NCBI GenBank assembly: GCA_022841665.1
Contig: JALHRB010000027.1
Coordinates: forward strand, 1 to 47,625
Direction of reading: 5' to 3'
Origin: Pseudolabrys sp.
Lineage (GTDB): Bacteria > Pseudomonadota > Alphaproteobacteria > Rhizobiales > Xanthobacteraceae
DNA length: 47,625 nucleotides
The translations under genes were made by a program, and so were the position numbers. How positions within the stretch are numbered: position 1 is the stretch's first letter; each line of letters starts with the position of its first letter. Positions 34,988 to 43,718 of the stretch are shown here, one piece after another. A model generated the notes under the pieces. That model was not told the origin of the DNA, did no database searches, and worked only from the letters and a program-made list of their open reading frames with translations.

Positions 34988-36937
34988 TTACTTGAAGATC
35001 CGTTCAAAGACCGCCTTGCCTATACTGGCGGGCAGGACGGTATCGAAGGTGGACACGTAGTCGCTCGCGTAGAAGTTCCGGACCAGATTGACGCGGGTTT
35101 CCAGCTTTTCATCGAACTTGACCGCGAAGCCGTCCGGTGTGATGCGAACAATCCTGGCTTCGATGATCTGTGAGCGCAACGCGCACGTTACCGTCTGGCC
35201 GATGCGCGCGGGCGGGTCGCCCCTGAAGCGCGCGCCCGAGAGCGAGATGTCCGTCAGACGATATACGGCTGCTTCGCCTTCGTATGAAATCTGCGCGGGT
35301 TCGTTGACCTCGAAGCGACTCGCCTTCCGGCGCCGGGGTTGTTCGATACAGATCAAGCACACGAGCAGCAGGATGATCGCGTTATACCAGCTCCAGGCCA
35401 GCGCCAGTCCGCCGTAGGCCAGGCCGGTGCCGCGCGGGTTGAGGATAAACGAGTAGACGATGCCGGCGAGGTTAAAGGCGAGGATGATCGAATAAAACCG
35501 CAAGAGCGGCCATTCGACGAATCCGCGGCTGCGGTCGCCGCCCTTGGCCGTGACTTGGAACTTGTGAGCGCGCCGGCTTAACAGGCCGACGCCGACCGCT
35601 TTCAGGATTGCGGGCGCGGCGACGTACTGTGTCACGTCGGACATGACGGGCATCGATCGCCCCTGCGACAGCCATGTCATGGTCAGCGAGTGCCAGAAGT
35701 AAAACGGCAGAAAGTAAACGAGGAGCGTGGCCAGATCTGCGTCGACGGCGCGGACTCCGAACAGGAGAAAAAGGCCCGGGACAAAAAGGCCGAACAACTT
35801 CGTCGAGGACACCGAAGTCCAGAACAGGAACGCGTCGGCCAATGACAGGCGGTCAATAAAGGTCAGGCGCGACCGCAAGGAAAGTGGCCCGCTTCGGCCG
35901 CGCGCAATTTGCATAAAGCCGAGGCACCATCGGCTGCGTTGCGTGATGTATTCCTTGAGCCCTTGGGGAGCCAGTCCGATCGTCAGGCGCTCGTTGAGGT
36001 ACACGGTCAAAGCGCCGGCCTCTTTCATGCGCAGCGTGAGCAGGTAGTCCTCCGTGACCGAGTCGGTTGGGAAACCGCCGATCCGCATCAGTTGATCGAA
36101 GCGTATGACCGACGATGTGCCGCAACAGAACGCGGCGCCCCATGCATCCTTTGCCGGCATCAAGACATCGAAGAACAGCCGCTGTTCATCCGGCCATACG
36201 CGCGCGACCGACAGGTTTGTCTGGATCGGGTCCGGATTGATGAAGTGCTGCGGCGTCTGCACGATGCCGACCGACGGGTCCTTGAACAGCGGGAGTGCCC
36301 GTTCAAGAAAGGCAGGCGTCGGCACGAAATCGGCATCCAGAATTGCAATGAATTCCGGCGGGTTGCAAAGGCCGGCGACGTGACGGAGCGCGTGATTGAT
36401 ATTGCCCGCCTTGGCGCCCTCGTTGTTCGGGCGCGTGAGATATCGGCAACCGAGCTTGTCGGCCAGTTGCTTCAGCCAATCCCTGCGACCGTCATCGAGC
36501 ACCCACACCCGATAGTGCGGATGCTTGATTCCGGTTGCGCCGATAATTGTCCGTTCGAGGATGGCCTCTTCCTCGTTGTAGGTGCAGATGAAAACATCCA
36601 CCAAAGGCGGGCGGCGGGTGGCGAGCCAGGACTTGTTGGCTTCGACGTCAGGAGTGCGGCTGCGCGTCCGGCTCATGAAGAACAGATTGAGGGCGGCTGC
36701 GAGCAGCGTGAGCGCCTCCATGAAGAAAAAGAGGCCGCCGATCGTGAAATCCCAGGTCCAACCGGCATGCGGGACTGTGCCGCTGCGCCAGATCAGGTAC
36801 CGAACCAGGAGGGGGAGCGACGCCCCGACCGCCAGCACGCGCGCTACTTTGTGGTCGGGTCTCATCCACGACAGGGTCGCCAAGCCGGCGCCGATCGTTA
36901 TCAGCGCCGGGGCCAGTGCGTCCATGTACGGGTTCAT
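34988..36937 (-). CDS. Cellulose-synthase-like glycosyltransferase (GT2) with PilZ domain
   Basis: A 649-residue inner-membrane synthase. Two or three N-terminal helices precede a cytoplasmic GT2 domain with all processive-synthase motifs: DDG (148-150), DAD (201-203), an FCCGTSSV acceptor motif near 270, TED (295-297) and QRSRW (333-337). More membrane helices follow (about 365-530). A C-terminal PilZ domain starts with RRRKASR (Arg537 and Arg541 form RxxxR) and DISLSG (563-568), the complete c-di-GMP-binding signature. The product is probably a beta-glucan or similar polymer made from a UDP-sugar. Order with the upstream fusion protein, overlapping as ATGA, resembles the bgsBA mixed-linkage glucan operon of Sinorhizobium, whose BgsA lacks a PilZ domain as I recall. 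Confidence 0.88.
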   Translation of the reverse strand: MNPYMDALAPALITIGAGLATLSWMRPDHKVARVLAVGASLPLLVRYLIWRSGTVPHAGWTWDFTIGGLFFFMEALTLLAAALNLFFMSRTRSRTPDVEANKSWLATRRPPLVDVFICTYNEEEAILERTIIGATGIKHPHYRVWVLDDGRRDWLKQLADKLGCRYLTRPNNEGAKAGNINHALRHVAGLCNPPEFIAILDADFVPTPAFLERALPLFKDPSVGIVQTPQHFINPDPIQTNLSVARVWPDEQRLFFDVLMPAKDAWGAAFCCGTSSVIRFDQLMRIGGFPTDSVTEDYLLTLRMKEAGALTVYLNERLTIGLAPQGLKEYITQRSRWCLGFMQIARGRSGPLSLRSRLTFIDRLSLADAFLFWTSVSSTKLFGLFVPGLFLLFGVRAVDADLATLLVYFLPFYFWHSLTMTWLSQGRSMPVMSDVTQYVAAPAILKAVGVGLLSRRAHKFQVTAKGGDRSRGFVEWPLLRFYSIILAFNLAGIVYSFILNPRGTGLAYGGLALAWSWYNAIILLLVCLICIEQPRRRKASRFEVNEPAQISYEGEAAVYRLTDISLSGARFRGDPPARIGQTVTCALRSQIIEARIVRITPDGFAVKFDEKLETRVNLVRNFYASDYVSTFDTVLPASIGKAVFERIFK

Positions 36938-38139
36938 GGCGCGCTGTTGCGCGACTTTGAAAAGATCACGCGCCCGGTACGCCCCACCGTGCAGCCCTTG
37001 TCCGGTTGGGTCAGCTGCGGTACCGAGACGGCAACGCGGAACGGTTCTTTGCTCAAGGTGTCCGGATTGATGGCCAAGTTCGCGGCCGCGCCGGCCGATC
37101 CCGTCAGGTTGACGATCGTGCCTTCCATGTCCGGGCCGCCTGCCGCCAGTCGGAAGGTCGCCTTCGCGCCAACAGTGAGGTCGTTGTAGACGGCTTCGGT
37201 TACGTTGGCCGTAACCACGGCGTTCGAGCAGTCCAGGATGCGCAGCAGCGGCTGGCCGGCCTGGACGTCTTCGCCCGATGACGTCATGATCTCCCAGATG
37301 CGGCCGTCGATAGGAGAGGTGACCGGCGCATTGGCCATGGCGTCGTAACTGAGCTGTGCATGAATGATCTCATTTTTGAGCCATTCGATCTCGGCATCGG
37401 CGGTCGCGATGTCTGCACTTAAGGTATCGGCCCTTTGCCGCATTTCCTCTTCGCGCTGAATTGAACTCGGACGATCGTTGTAGCTGTCGCCCAGGAAAGT
37501 ACCGAGTTTAGCGAAAATTAGCTCAACTTCACTGGCGGCAAGCCGGTTGCGGGCGCCTATCTCCGTCTGTTCCGCTACGGTTCGATCGCGCGACAATCGT
37601 GCCAGATCGACCGAAGTGACCGATCCGGATCTCACGAGTGACGTCGCCCTTTCAACAGCGGCGGCAGCTTCTTCGCGGCGGGCGATCGCCGCCTCGATGA
37701 GACTCTTTTGTTCGGCGATGCGTGCTTCAAGCTGTCGAAGGCGCCCTTCCTTGAATCGCTCGGCTACAACGGCGAGCTCTTGTTGTAGTTGGCGTGTAAA
37801 GTCGAGCTTCTTGGCAAGTCCGGGACGGTCGTTTTGTAGGCGCGCGAGTTGGCGTCGCAGATCATCGAGGTGTCTCCGGTCGGCGCGAATGTTGGCGACG
37901 TGAAGAATGACTGCGCCGAAGGCGATCTCTCCGCGGTTTGAGAGTGATTGGGCGGTGACCACTTTGCCGTCGATCGGAGCACGGAGCGTGACGACTCGCG
38001 AGTTGATCACCGCTTCCACGCTGGAGGGCTGCAGGAAAGTCCGTAATGGTAGCCAGCCGAATGCGGCGATTATTGCGATGCCAGCTGCAATCTTCAGAGC
38101 GCGTTTAAGCGTTATCGTCTCTAAAAGGCGTATCCGCAT
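36934..38139 (-). CDS. HlyD-type membrane fusion protein
   Basis: A 401-residue periplasmic adaptor with one N-terminal membrane helix (about residues 14-34), a barrel-sandwich/lipoyl half (VVTLRAPIDGKVV near 48-60), and a long alpha-helical coiled-coil hairpin (about 85-255, with many Gln/Arg/Glu/Leu). The second lipoyl half follows (TSPIDGRIWEIMTSSGEDVQAGQPL near 272-296), then a beta-barrel region. It is the first gene of the pair with the glycosyltransferase and probably guides the polymer across the periplasm, as BgsB is thought to do. No outer-membrane partner is adjacent. Base composition is clearly less GC-rich than the core genes (some 60-base lines near 55-60% G+C). No ribosome site is visible before the ATG. 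Confidence 0.85.
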   Translation of the reverse strand: MRIRLLETITLKRALKIAAGIAIIAAFGWLPLRTFLQPSSVEAVINSRVVTLRAPIDGKVVTAQSLSNRGEIAFGAVILHVANIRADRRHLDDLRRQLARLQNDRPGLAKKLDFTRQLQQELAVVAERFKEGRLRQLEARIAEQKSLIEAAIARREEAAAAVERATSLVRSGSVTSVDLARLSRDRTVAEQTEIGARNRLAASEVELIFAKLGTFLGDSYNDRPSSIQREEEMRQRADTLSADIATADAEIEWLKNEIIHAQLSYDAMANAPVTSPIDGRIWEIMTSSGEDVQAGQPLLRILDCSNAVVTANVTEAVYNDLTVGAKATFRLAAGGPDMEGTIVNLTGSAGAAANLAINPDTLSKEPFRVAVSVPQLTQPDKGCTVGRTGRVIFSKSRNSAP

Positions 38140-38745
38140 TTTTGTTTTCTAACCAGATGAGAAACGCTTCAACGTCTGGCCCACGTGTTCTACTTCTGGT
38201 GAGCGCGCCCCTCAAGGGCACGCGAGTGTCGTACCGCGGCGAATGTTTCCGAATGAAGTACAATTGCACCAGCGCGCGTCGCGCATTCAGGGCAACCGAC
38301 GACTGACAATGGCCGGCACGCAAGCTCGTCATTCAAACGATGAGGCTGGCGGTGGCAGAACACGCCGTTGCCAACAGGGATAAGTTTGGCGCTCGCTGCT
38401 TGCTCGCCAACGGCGTCGGTGCCTGCGGGCATGCAATGCGGCGCACGCTGACGGTAGCCGGGTCGCGCGTGTCTGGTGTGGTGTCTCAGGCGGAACGAGA
38501 TCGTCCGGGCCGACGCGTTGCGGCCGTCGCCTTCAGTGGCGCGCGGCCCGCGCCCTGACCGCGATGGTTCGAAGCCGTGCTACGGCCGTGCCGGAATGCC
38601 CCAAGATCACAACATCTTGCGCTCGTAGCCGCCCCGCCATCCCACTGCTTGGCGCTAGGCCGCCGATATGGTATCTGCGGGGCTAATCCCGGACTTTCCC
38701 TTCCATACGGCGCCGTGGCTCGGCCGCGGCGCCAGGAGAAACGTG
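38140..38745. other. 606-base stretch without a credible gene
   Basis: Between the start of the fusion-protein gene (reading left) and glyA (reading right). Short open frames exist on both strands but none has a ribosome site, signal peptide or recognisable domain. It should contain the promoters for both directions; the glyA leader near 38660-38745 is ordinary. It may be the scar of the insertion that brought in the polysaccharide genes. Confidence 0.5.
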
Positions 38746-40053
38746 ATGTCGGCTTCTTCCTCCCCCCAGCCCGCCAACGACCTCGACGCCTTCTTCGGCA
38801 AGAGCCTGCGCGAGACCGATCCCGAGATCGCCGAGGCCATCGGCCTCGAGCTCGGCCGCCAGCGCGACGAGATCGAGCTGATCGCCTCGGAGAACATCGT
38901 CTCGCGTGCGGTGCTGGAAGCGCAGGGTTCGGTGCTGACCAACAAATACGCCGAAGGCCTGCCCGGTAAGCGCTATTACGGCGGCTGCCAGTTCGTCGAC
39001 ATCGCCGAGCGTCTCGCCATCGAGCGCGTCACCAAATTGTTCGGCTGCAAGTTCGCCAACGTGCAGCCGCACTCCGGCGCCTCCGCCAATGCCGCGGTGT
39101 TCTTCGCACTAATGCAGCCCGGCGACACCTTCATGGGCCTCAATCTCGCCGCCGGCGGCCATCTCAGCCACGGCATGGCGATCAACCTGTCCGGCAAGTG
39201 GTTCAAGCCGGTGCCCTACAACGTGCGGCGCGACGACCAGCGCATCGACATGGACGAGGTCGAGAAGCTCGCCAAGGAGCACAAGCCGAAGCTCATCATC
39301 GCCGGCGGCTCCGCCTATCCGCGCATCATCGACTTCAAACGTTTCCGGGAAATCTGCGACGAAGTCGGCGCTTATCTGTTCGTCGACATGGCGCACTTCG
39401 CCGGCTTGGTGGCCGGCGGCGCGCATCCGTCGCCGTTCCCGCACGCGCATGTCGTCACCACCACCACGCACAAGACGCTGCGCGGCCCGCGCGGCGGCGT
39501 CATCCTCTCCGACGACGAGGAGATGGCGAAGAAGATCAACTCGGCCGTCTTCCCCGGCATGCAGGGCGGCCCGCTGATGCACGTGATCGCCGCCAAGGCG
39601 GTCGCCTTCGGCGAGGCGCTGCGGCCAGGGTTCAAGACCTACGCGCGCAATGTCGTGGAGAACGCCAAGGCGCTCGCCGAGACACTGAAGGCGAACGGCC
39701 TCGACATCGTCTCCGGCGGCACCGATACGCATCTGATGCTGGTCGACCTGCGGCCCAAGCGTCTCACCGGCAAGGTGGCGGAAGCGGCGCTCGGCCGCGC
39801 CCACATCACCTGCAACAAGAACGGCATCCCTTTCGATCCGGAGAAGCCGACGGTCACGTCCGGCGTCCGCCTCGGCACGCCGGCCGGCACCACGCGCGGC
39901 TTCGGCGTCGCCGAATTCAAGCAGATCGGCGAGATGATCGTGGAAGTGCTCGACGTGCTGTCGCAGAAGCAGGCCGAGGAGGACTCTTTGGTCGAAGGCA
40001 AAGTGCGCGACAAGGTGAAGGCCTTGCTGACGCGGTTTCCGATTTATCAGTGA
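38746..40053 (+). CDS. glyA: Serine hydroxymethyltransferase
   Basis: PLP enzyme that interconverts serine and glycine and charges tetrahydrofolate with a one-carbon unit. The 435-residue protein has the canonical N-terminus [31 protein letters not shown], the YYGGCQFVD motif, and the PLP-lysine segment [19 protein letters not shown] 38746 is fixed by AGGAG 8 bases upstream; an open extension to 38668 carries no ribosome site. A short hairpin-bearing repeat separates it from nrdR. Confidence 0.97.
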   Translation: MSASSSPQPANDLDAFFGKSLRETDPEIAEAIGLELGRQRDEIELIASENIVSRAVLEAQGSVLTNKYAEGLPGKRYYGGCQFVDIAERLAIERVTKLFGCKFANVQPHSGASANAAVFFALMQPGDTFMGLNLAAGGHLSHGMAINLSGKWFKPVPYNVRRDDQRIDMDEVEKLAKEHKPKLIIAGGSAYPRIIDFKRFREICDEVGAYLFVDMAHFAGLVAGGAHPSPFPHAHVVTTTTHKTLRGPRGGVILSDDEEMAKKINSAVFPGMQGGPLMHVIAAKAVAFGEALRPGFKTYARNVVENAKALAETLKANGLDIVSGGTDTHLMLVDLRPKRLTGKVAEAALGRAHITCNKNGIPFDPEKPTVTSGVRLGTPAGTTRGFGVAEFKQIGEMIVEVLDVLSQKQAEEDSLVEGKVRDKVKALLTRFPIYQ

Positions 40054-40064
40054 CCTCTTTTCAT

Positions 40065-40100
40065 CCCTCCCCCGCTTGCGGGGGAGGGTAGGGTGGGGGC
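40065..40100. repeat. Half copy of repeat family B, and terminator of glyA
   Basis: CCCTCCCCCGC (40065-40075) pairs with GCGGGGGAGGG (40078-40088), and the following GTAGGGTGGGGG gives four G-tracts (40080-84, 86-88, 91-93, 95-99), the same motif as in the two full copies. The right half of the element is missing. The stem probably also stops glyA transcripts. Confidence 0.75.
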
Positions 40101-40159
40101 TCAGGCGTGGATGCCCGGCATAAAGCCGGTCATTGCGGGGGAGAGGACGGGGGAATTTC

Positions 40160-40639
40160 ATGCGCTGCCCGAGCTGCGGAAGCCTCGATACGCAGGTGAA
40201 GGACTCGCGGCCGACCGAGGACTCGGCGGTGATCCGCCGCCGCCGCGTGTGCCTGTCCTGCAATTTCCGCTTCACCACCTTCGAGCGCGTGCAGTTGCGC
40301 GAGCTCACGGTGATCAAGCGCAACGGCCGGCGCGTGCCTTTCGACCGCGACAAGCTGATGCGCTCGGTGCAGATCGCGCTGCGCAAGCGCTCGATCGAGC
40401 CGGAGCGCATCGAGCAGGAAGTCTCCAAGATCGTGCGCGAGCTGGAGAGCCTGGGCGAAAACGAGGTCACCTCGGAGACGATCGGCGAGACCGTGATGGA
40501 GCACCTGCGCCAGATCGACGACGTCGCCTATGTGCGCTTCGCCTCCGTCTACCGCAATTTCCGCGAGGCCAAGGACTTCCAGGCCGCGCTCGACGAATTG
40601 TCGGACGACGGCAAGCCGGTGCCCGCGGCGCGCAAATGA
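40160..40639 (+). CDS. nrdR: Transcriptional repressor NrdR
   Basis: NrdR represses ribonucleotide reductase genes in response to ATP/dATP. The 159-residue protein has the N-terminal zinc ribbon (MRCPSCG ... RRRVCLSC, cysteines at 3, 6, 31 and 34) and the ATP-cone (about residues 47-137, [16 protein letters not shown] start). ATG 40160 gives the standard N-terminus and follows a G-rich ribosome site. The stop overlaps ribD as ATGA, as in many proteobacteria. Confidence 0.97.
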   Translation: MRCPSCGSLDTQVKDSRPTEDSAVIRRRRVCLSCNFRFTTFERVQLRELTVIKRNGRRVPFDRDKLMRSVQIALRKRSIEPERIEQEVSKIVRELESLGENEVTSETIGETVMEHLRQIDDVAYVRFASVYRNFREAKDFQAALDELSDDGKPVPAARK

Positions 40640-41754
40640 GCGACCCGCTGCCGCCGTCCGCGCCGGGCGCGGAGGATGAACGCTTCATGCGGCTGGCGCT
40701 GACGCTCGGGCGGCGCGGGCTCGGCCGCACGTGGCCCAATCCGGCGGTCGGCGCGGTCATCGTCAAGGACGGCGTCATTGTCGGCCGCGGCTGGACGCAG
40801 CCCGGCGGCCGCCCGCATGCCGAGACCGAAGCGCTGCGCCGCGCCAAACGCGCCGCACAGGGTGCGACCCTATACGTCACGCTCGAGCCCTGCTCGCATG
40901 ACGGCAAGACGCCGCCTTGCGCCGACGCCATCATCAAGGCCGGCATCGCGCGCGTCGTCTCCGCGTTGGAGGATCCCAACCCGGAGGTCGCCGGCCAGGG
41001 CCACGCGCGCCTGCGCGCCAAGGGCATCGCGGTCGACGTCGGGCTCTGCGCCGAGGCGGCGCGGCGCGCCCATGCCGGCCACATCGCGAAAGTCACGCAA
41101 GGCCGCCCGCACGTGCTGGTCAAGCTCGCGGTCTCGTCCGACGGCAAGGTGGGGCTCGCCGGCCGCAAGCCGGTGCGCATCACCGGCGAAGCGGCGCAGG
41201 CGCGCGTCTTCCAGTTGCGCGCGCAATACGACGCTATCCTCTGCGGCATCGGCACCGTCCTGTCCGACAATCCGCAGCTCAACGTGCGCCTGCCCGGCAT
41301 GCTGGAGCGCTCGCCCCTGCGCGTCGTGCTCGACGCGCGCCTGCGCGTGCCGCTGTCGCTCGGCGTCGTCGCCACCGTGCGCGAGACGCCGACCTGGGTG
41401 TTCTGCTCGACCAAGGCCTCGCCGGTCGCCGAGGACATCCTCGCGCAAAAGGGCGTCAAGGTGTTCCGCGTGGCCGAGCAGAACGGCAAGCTCGACCTCG
41501 ACGCGGTGCTGAAGAAACTTGCGGCTGAAGGCGTCACGCGGCTGATGGTGGAGGGCGGGCCGACGGTCGCGGCCAGCTTCGTGGGCGCAGGCCTGATCGA
41601 CGCGGTCGTGCTCATGCGCGGCGAGCGCGGGCTCGGCTCCACCGCCATCGATGCGCTCGAGGGCATGAAGCTCGACGCGCTCACCGAGGGTATGGCCTTG
41701 CGTTCGACCGAGCGCCTTGGCCCCGACACAGTCGAAACCTACGAGCGCGCCTGA
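40636..41754 (+). CDS. ribD: Bifunctional riboflavin deaminase/reductase
   Basis: RibD carries out the second and third steps of riboflavin synthesis: deamination of the pyrimidine, then reduction of the ribose. The N-terminal deaminase has the zinc ligands in PHAETEA and [12 protein letters not shown] (about residues 52-95); the C-terminal reductase domain (about 145-365) has [15 protein letters not shown] and [12 protein letters not shown]. Total 372 residues, standard for the fused enzyme. A palindromic repeat lies between its stop and ribE. Confidence 0.96.
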   Translation: MSDPLPPSAPGAEDERFMRLALTLGRRGLGRTWPNPAVGAVIVKDGVIVGRGWTQPGGRPHAETEALRRAKRAAQGATLYVTLEPCSHDGKTPPCADAIIKAGIARVVSALEDPNPEVAGQGHARLRAKGIAVDVGLCAEAARRAHAGHIAKVTQGRPHVLVKLAVSSDGKVGLAGRKPVRITGEAAQARVFQLRAQYDAILCGIGTVLSDNPQLNVRLPGMLERSPLRVVLDARLRVPLSLGVVATVRETPTWVFCSTKASPVAEDILAQKGVKVFRVAEQNGKLDLDAVLKKLAAEGVTRLMVEGGPTVAASFVGAGLIDAVVLMRGERGLGSTAIDALEGMKLDALTEGMALRSTERLGPDTVETYERA

Positions 41755-41767
41755 TGGCGGGACGTTT

Positions 41768-41919
41768 GCATGTTCTTTCCCCGGGCGCGCTGCAACACGA
41801 AGTGTTGCTGCGCAGACCCGGGGCCGTATCGGCCGCCGCGCTTTCGACGCCCCCGGATCTGCGGCGCACCGCTTTGCTGACGCGACGCGCTGCGCCGCGT
41901 CCGGGGAAAGAGGACATGC
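41768..41919. repeat. Palindromic repeat inside the rib operon, family E
   Basis: A 152-base element with imperfect inverted ends: GCATGTTCTTTCCCCGG (from 41768) pairs with CCGGGGAAAGAGGACATGC (ending 41919). Inside are GCGCTGC-type sub-repeats and further short inverted pieces. It nearly fills the ribD-ribE gap. Its right arm contains AGAGGA, the best ribosome-binding sequence before the ribE ATG at 41924. Confidence 0.8.
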
Positions 41920-41923
41920 CCTG

Positions 41924-42529
41924 ATGTTCACCGGGATCGTCACCGACGTCGGCGAAATACGCTCGGTCGAGCCGCGCGCCGGCAATCTCACGCGCCTGAC
42001 GATCTTCACGCGCTATCCGCGCGCCGGCATTGCGCTGGGCGCGTCGATCGCCTGCTCGGGCGTCTGCCTGACGGTGACGGAGACCGGCGCGGACGGCGGC
42101 CGCGACTGGTTTGCGGTCGACGCCGGCGACGAAACCTTGCGCGTCACCACCGCCGGCCGCTGGGGCAGCGGCGGCAAGATCAACCTGGAGCGCGCGCTCA
42201 AGGTCGGCGACGAGCTCGGCGGCCATCTGGTCGCCGGCCATGTCGACGGGCTCGCCACCGTCATCGCGCGCGAGGACATGACCGACATGGCGCGCTTCGT
42301 GCTGCGCGCGCCGCACGAACTTTCCCGTTTCATCGCGACCAAGGGCTCGGTCGCGCTCGACGGCGTCTCGCTCACCGTCAACGCGGTCGAGGGCGACACC
42401 TTCTCGGTGCTGATCATCCCGCACACGCTGGCCGCGACCACGCTCGGGTCCTGGCGCAAGGACCAGGACGTCAACCTCGAGGTCGACACGCTCGCCCGCT
42501 ACGCCGCGCGGCTGATGGAGGCGCGCTGA
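41924..42529 (+). CDS. ribE: Riboflavin synthase alpha subunit
   Basis: RibE dismutates two 6,7-dimethyl-8-ribityllumazine molecules to riboflavin. The 201-residue protein begins [10 protein letters not shown] and contains two lumazine-binding repeats (about residues 1-97 and 98-195), the second starting [11 protein letters not shown]. Only a few bases separate its ATG from the repeat element before it. Followed by ribH after 71 bases. Confidence 0.96.
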   Translation: MFTGIVTDVGEIRSVEPRAGNLTRLTIFTRYPRAGIALGASIACSGVCLTVTETGADGGRDWFAVDAGDETLRVTTAGRWGSGGKINLERALKVGDELGGHLVAGHVDGLATVIAREDMTDMARFVLRAPHELSRFIATKGSVALDGVSLTVNAVEGDTFSVLIIPHTLAATTLGSWRKDQDVNLEVDTLARYAARLMEAR

Positions 42530-42600
42530 GGCGCCAACGCCCCTTGTTCGCGCTGCGCGCGCTTGCTACCACCCGGCCGAACCAACGAACCGGGACGAGA

Positions 42601-43080
42601 ATGGCCAAAAAGAAAACCGCTGCCAAAAAGCGCGAGTCGCTGCGTATTCTGATCGTGGAGGCGCGGTATTACGACAATTTCGCCGACGCGCTTCTGTCCG
42701 GCGCCCGCCGCGTGCTGGACGAGGCCGGCGCGCAGCATGACACCATCACCGTCCCCGGCGCGCTCGAAGTCCCGGCGGCAATCGCCATGGCGCTCGACGC
42801 GTCGGTCAAGAAGCGCGCGCCCTATGACGGCGTGGTCGCGCTCGGCTGCGTGATCCAGGGCGAGACCTATCACTTCGACATCGTGTCGAACGAGTCCGCG
42901 CGCGGCCTGATGGACCTCGCGCTGCAGCGCCAGATTCCGCTCGGCAACGGCATCCTCACCGTCGACAACGAAGCGCAGGCGAAAGACCGCCTCGGCGGCG
43001 CGCACGGCCACAAGGGCGAGGAGGCGGCCCGCGCCGCGCTCGCGCTTGTTCGGCTCAAGCGCGACCTGGCGCAACGCTGA
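42601..43080 (+). CDS. ribH: 6,7-dimethyl-8-ribityllumazine synthase
   Basis: RibH condenses the RibA/RibD product with dihydroxybutanone phosphate. The 159-residue protein has [17 protein letters not shown], the substrate-binding [11 protein letters not shown], and the [22 protein letters not shown] segment with the catalytic His. A Lys-rich N-terminus ([11 protein letters not shown]) precedes the fold. ATG 42601 is used; the open extension upstream looks non-coding. The stop overlaps the nusB start as TGATG. Confidence 0.96.
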   Translation: MAKKKTAAKKRESLRILIVEARYYDNFADALLSGARRVLDEAGAQHDTITVPGALEVPAAIAMALDASVKKRAPYDGVVALGCVIQGETYHFDIVSNESARGLMDLALQRQIPLGNGILTVDNEAQAKDRLGGAHGHKGEEAARAALALVRLKRDLAQR

Positions 43081-43571
43081 TGGCGCGCGCGGCCAAGAGC
43101 GACGACAAGGAGGCGCGCAAGGCCAACAAGCGCGGCGCCGCCCGTCTCGCCGCCGTGCAGGCGCTCTACCAGATGGACCTGGCCGGCACCGGGTTGAACG
43201 AGATCATGGCCGAGTTCGAGAGCCACTGGATCGGCCGCGAGGTCGAGGGCGCGCAATACCTGCCGGCCGAGGCCGCCTTCTTCCGCGACATCGTCTCCGG
43301 CGTGGTGCGCGAGCAGCGCGCGCTCGATCCGATGATCGACGAGGCCTTGCAGAAGGGCTGGCCCTTGAAGCGCATCGAGGCGGTCTTGCGCGCCGCGCTG
43401 CGCGCCGGCGCCTACGAACTGATCCACCGCCGCGACGTGCCGGCGCGCGTGGTGGTCACCGAATATGCCGACGTCGCGGCTGCGTTTGTCGAGCGCGACG
43501 AGACCGGCATGGTCAACGCCGTGCTCGACGCGCTGGCGCGCAAATTGCGCGCCGACGAGTTCGCGGGGTGA
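43080..43571 (+). CDS. nusB: Transcription antitermination factor NusB
   Basis: NusB binds boxA RNA with S10 (NusE) in rRNA antitermination. The 163-residue all-helical protein has GAARLAAVQALYQMDLAG near the N-terminus, YLPAEAAFFRDIVSGV and the conserved AVLRAALRAGAYELIHRRDVPARVVVTEYADVA core. ATG at 43080 shares its A with the ribH stop. Linked rib-nusB-thiL order is widespread in proteobacteria. Confidence 0.96.
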   Translation: MARAAKSDDKEARKANKRGAARLAAVQALYQMDLAGTGLNEIMAEFESHWIGREVEGAQYLPAEAAFFRDIVSGVVREQRALDPMIDEALQKGWPLKRIEAVLRAALRAGAYELIHRRDVPARVVVTEYADVAAAFVERDETGMVNAVLDALARKLRADEFAG

Positions 43572-43585
43572 CGTTCGGCGTTTCA

Positions 43586-43698
43586 CTCCCTTCCCCTGAA
43601 AGGGGGAGGGTTGGGGTGGGGGTCTCTTTCGGATAATTTGATTGACCCCCACCCGAACCGCTTCGCGGTTCGACCTCCCCCTTTTAGGGGGAGGTAAG
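43586..43698. repeat. Dispersed palindromic repeat, family B, copy 2
   Basis: A 113-base copy between nusB and thiL. It keeps the G-tract array (43602-43622; tracts of 5, 3, 4 and 5 with loops 1, 2 and 1), the C-rich partner, the outer arms and the GGGGGAGGTAAG end. Its central hairpin is CGAACCGC-TTC-GCGGTTCG (43654-43672): three base pairs differ from copy 1, and all three are compensated on the other side of the stem. Confidence 0.85.
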
Positions 43699-43718
43699 CA
43701 GAAGCAAGCGCGGCGACC

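Noticed and set aside
38105-38558. Short frames on both strands before glyA
   Set aside because: No ribosome site, no conserved motif, and mutually overlapping; treated as non-coding.
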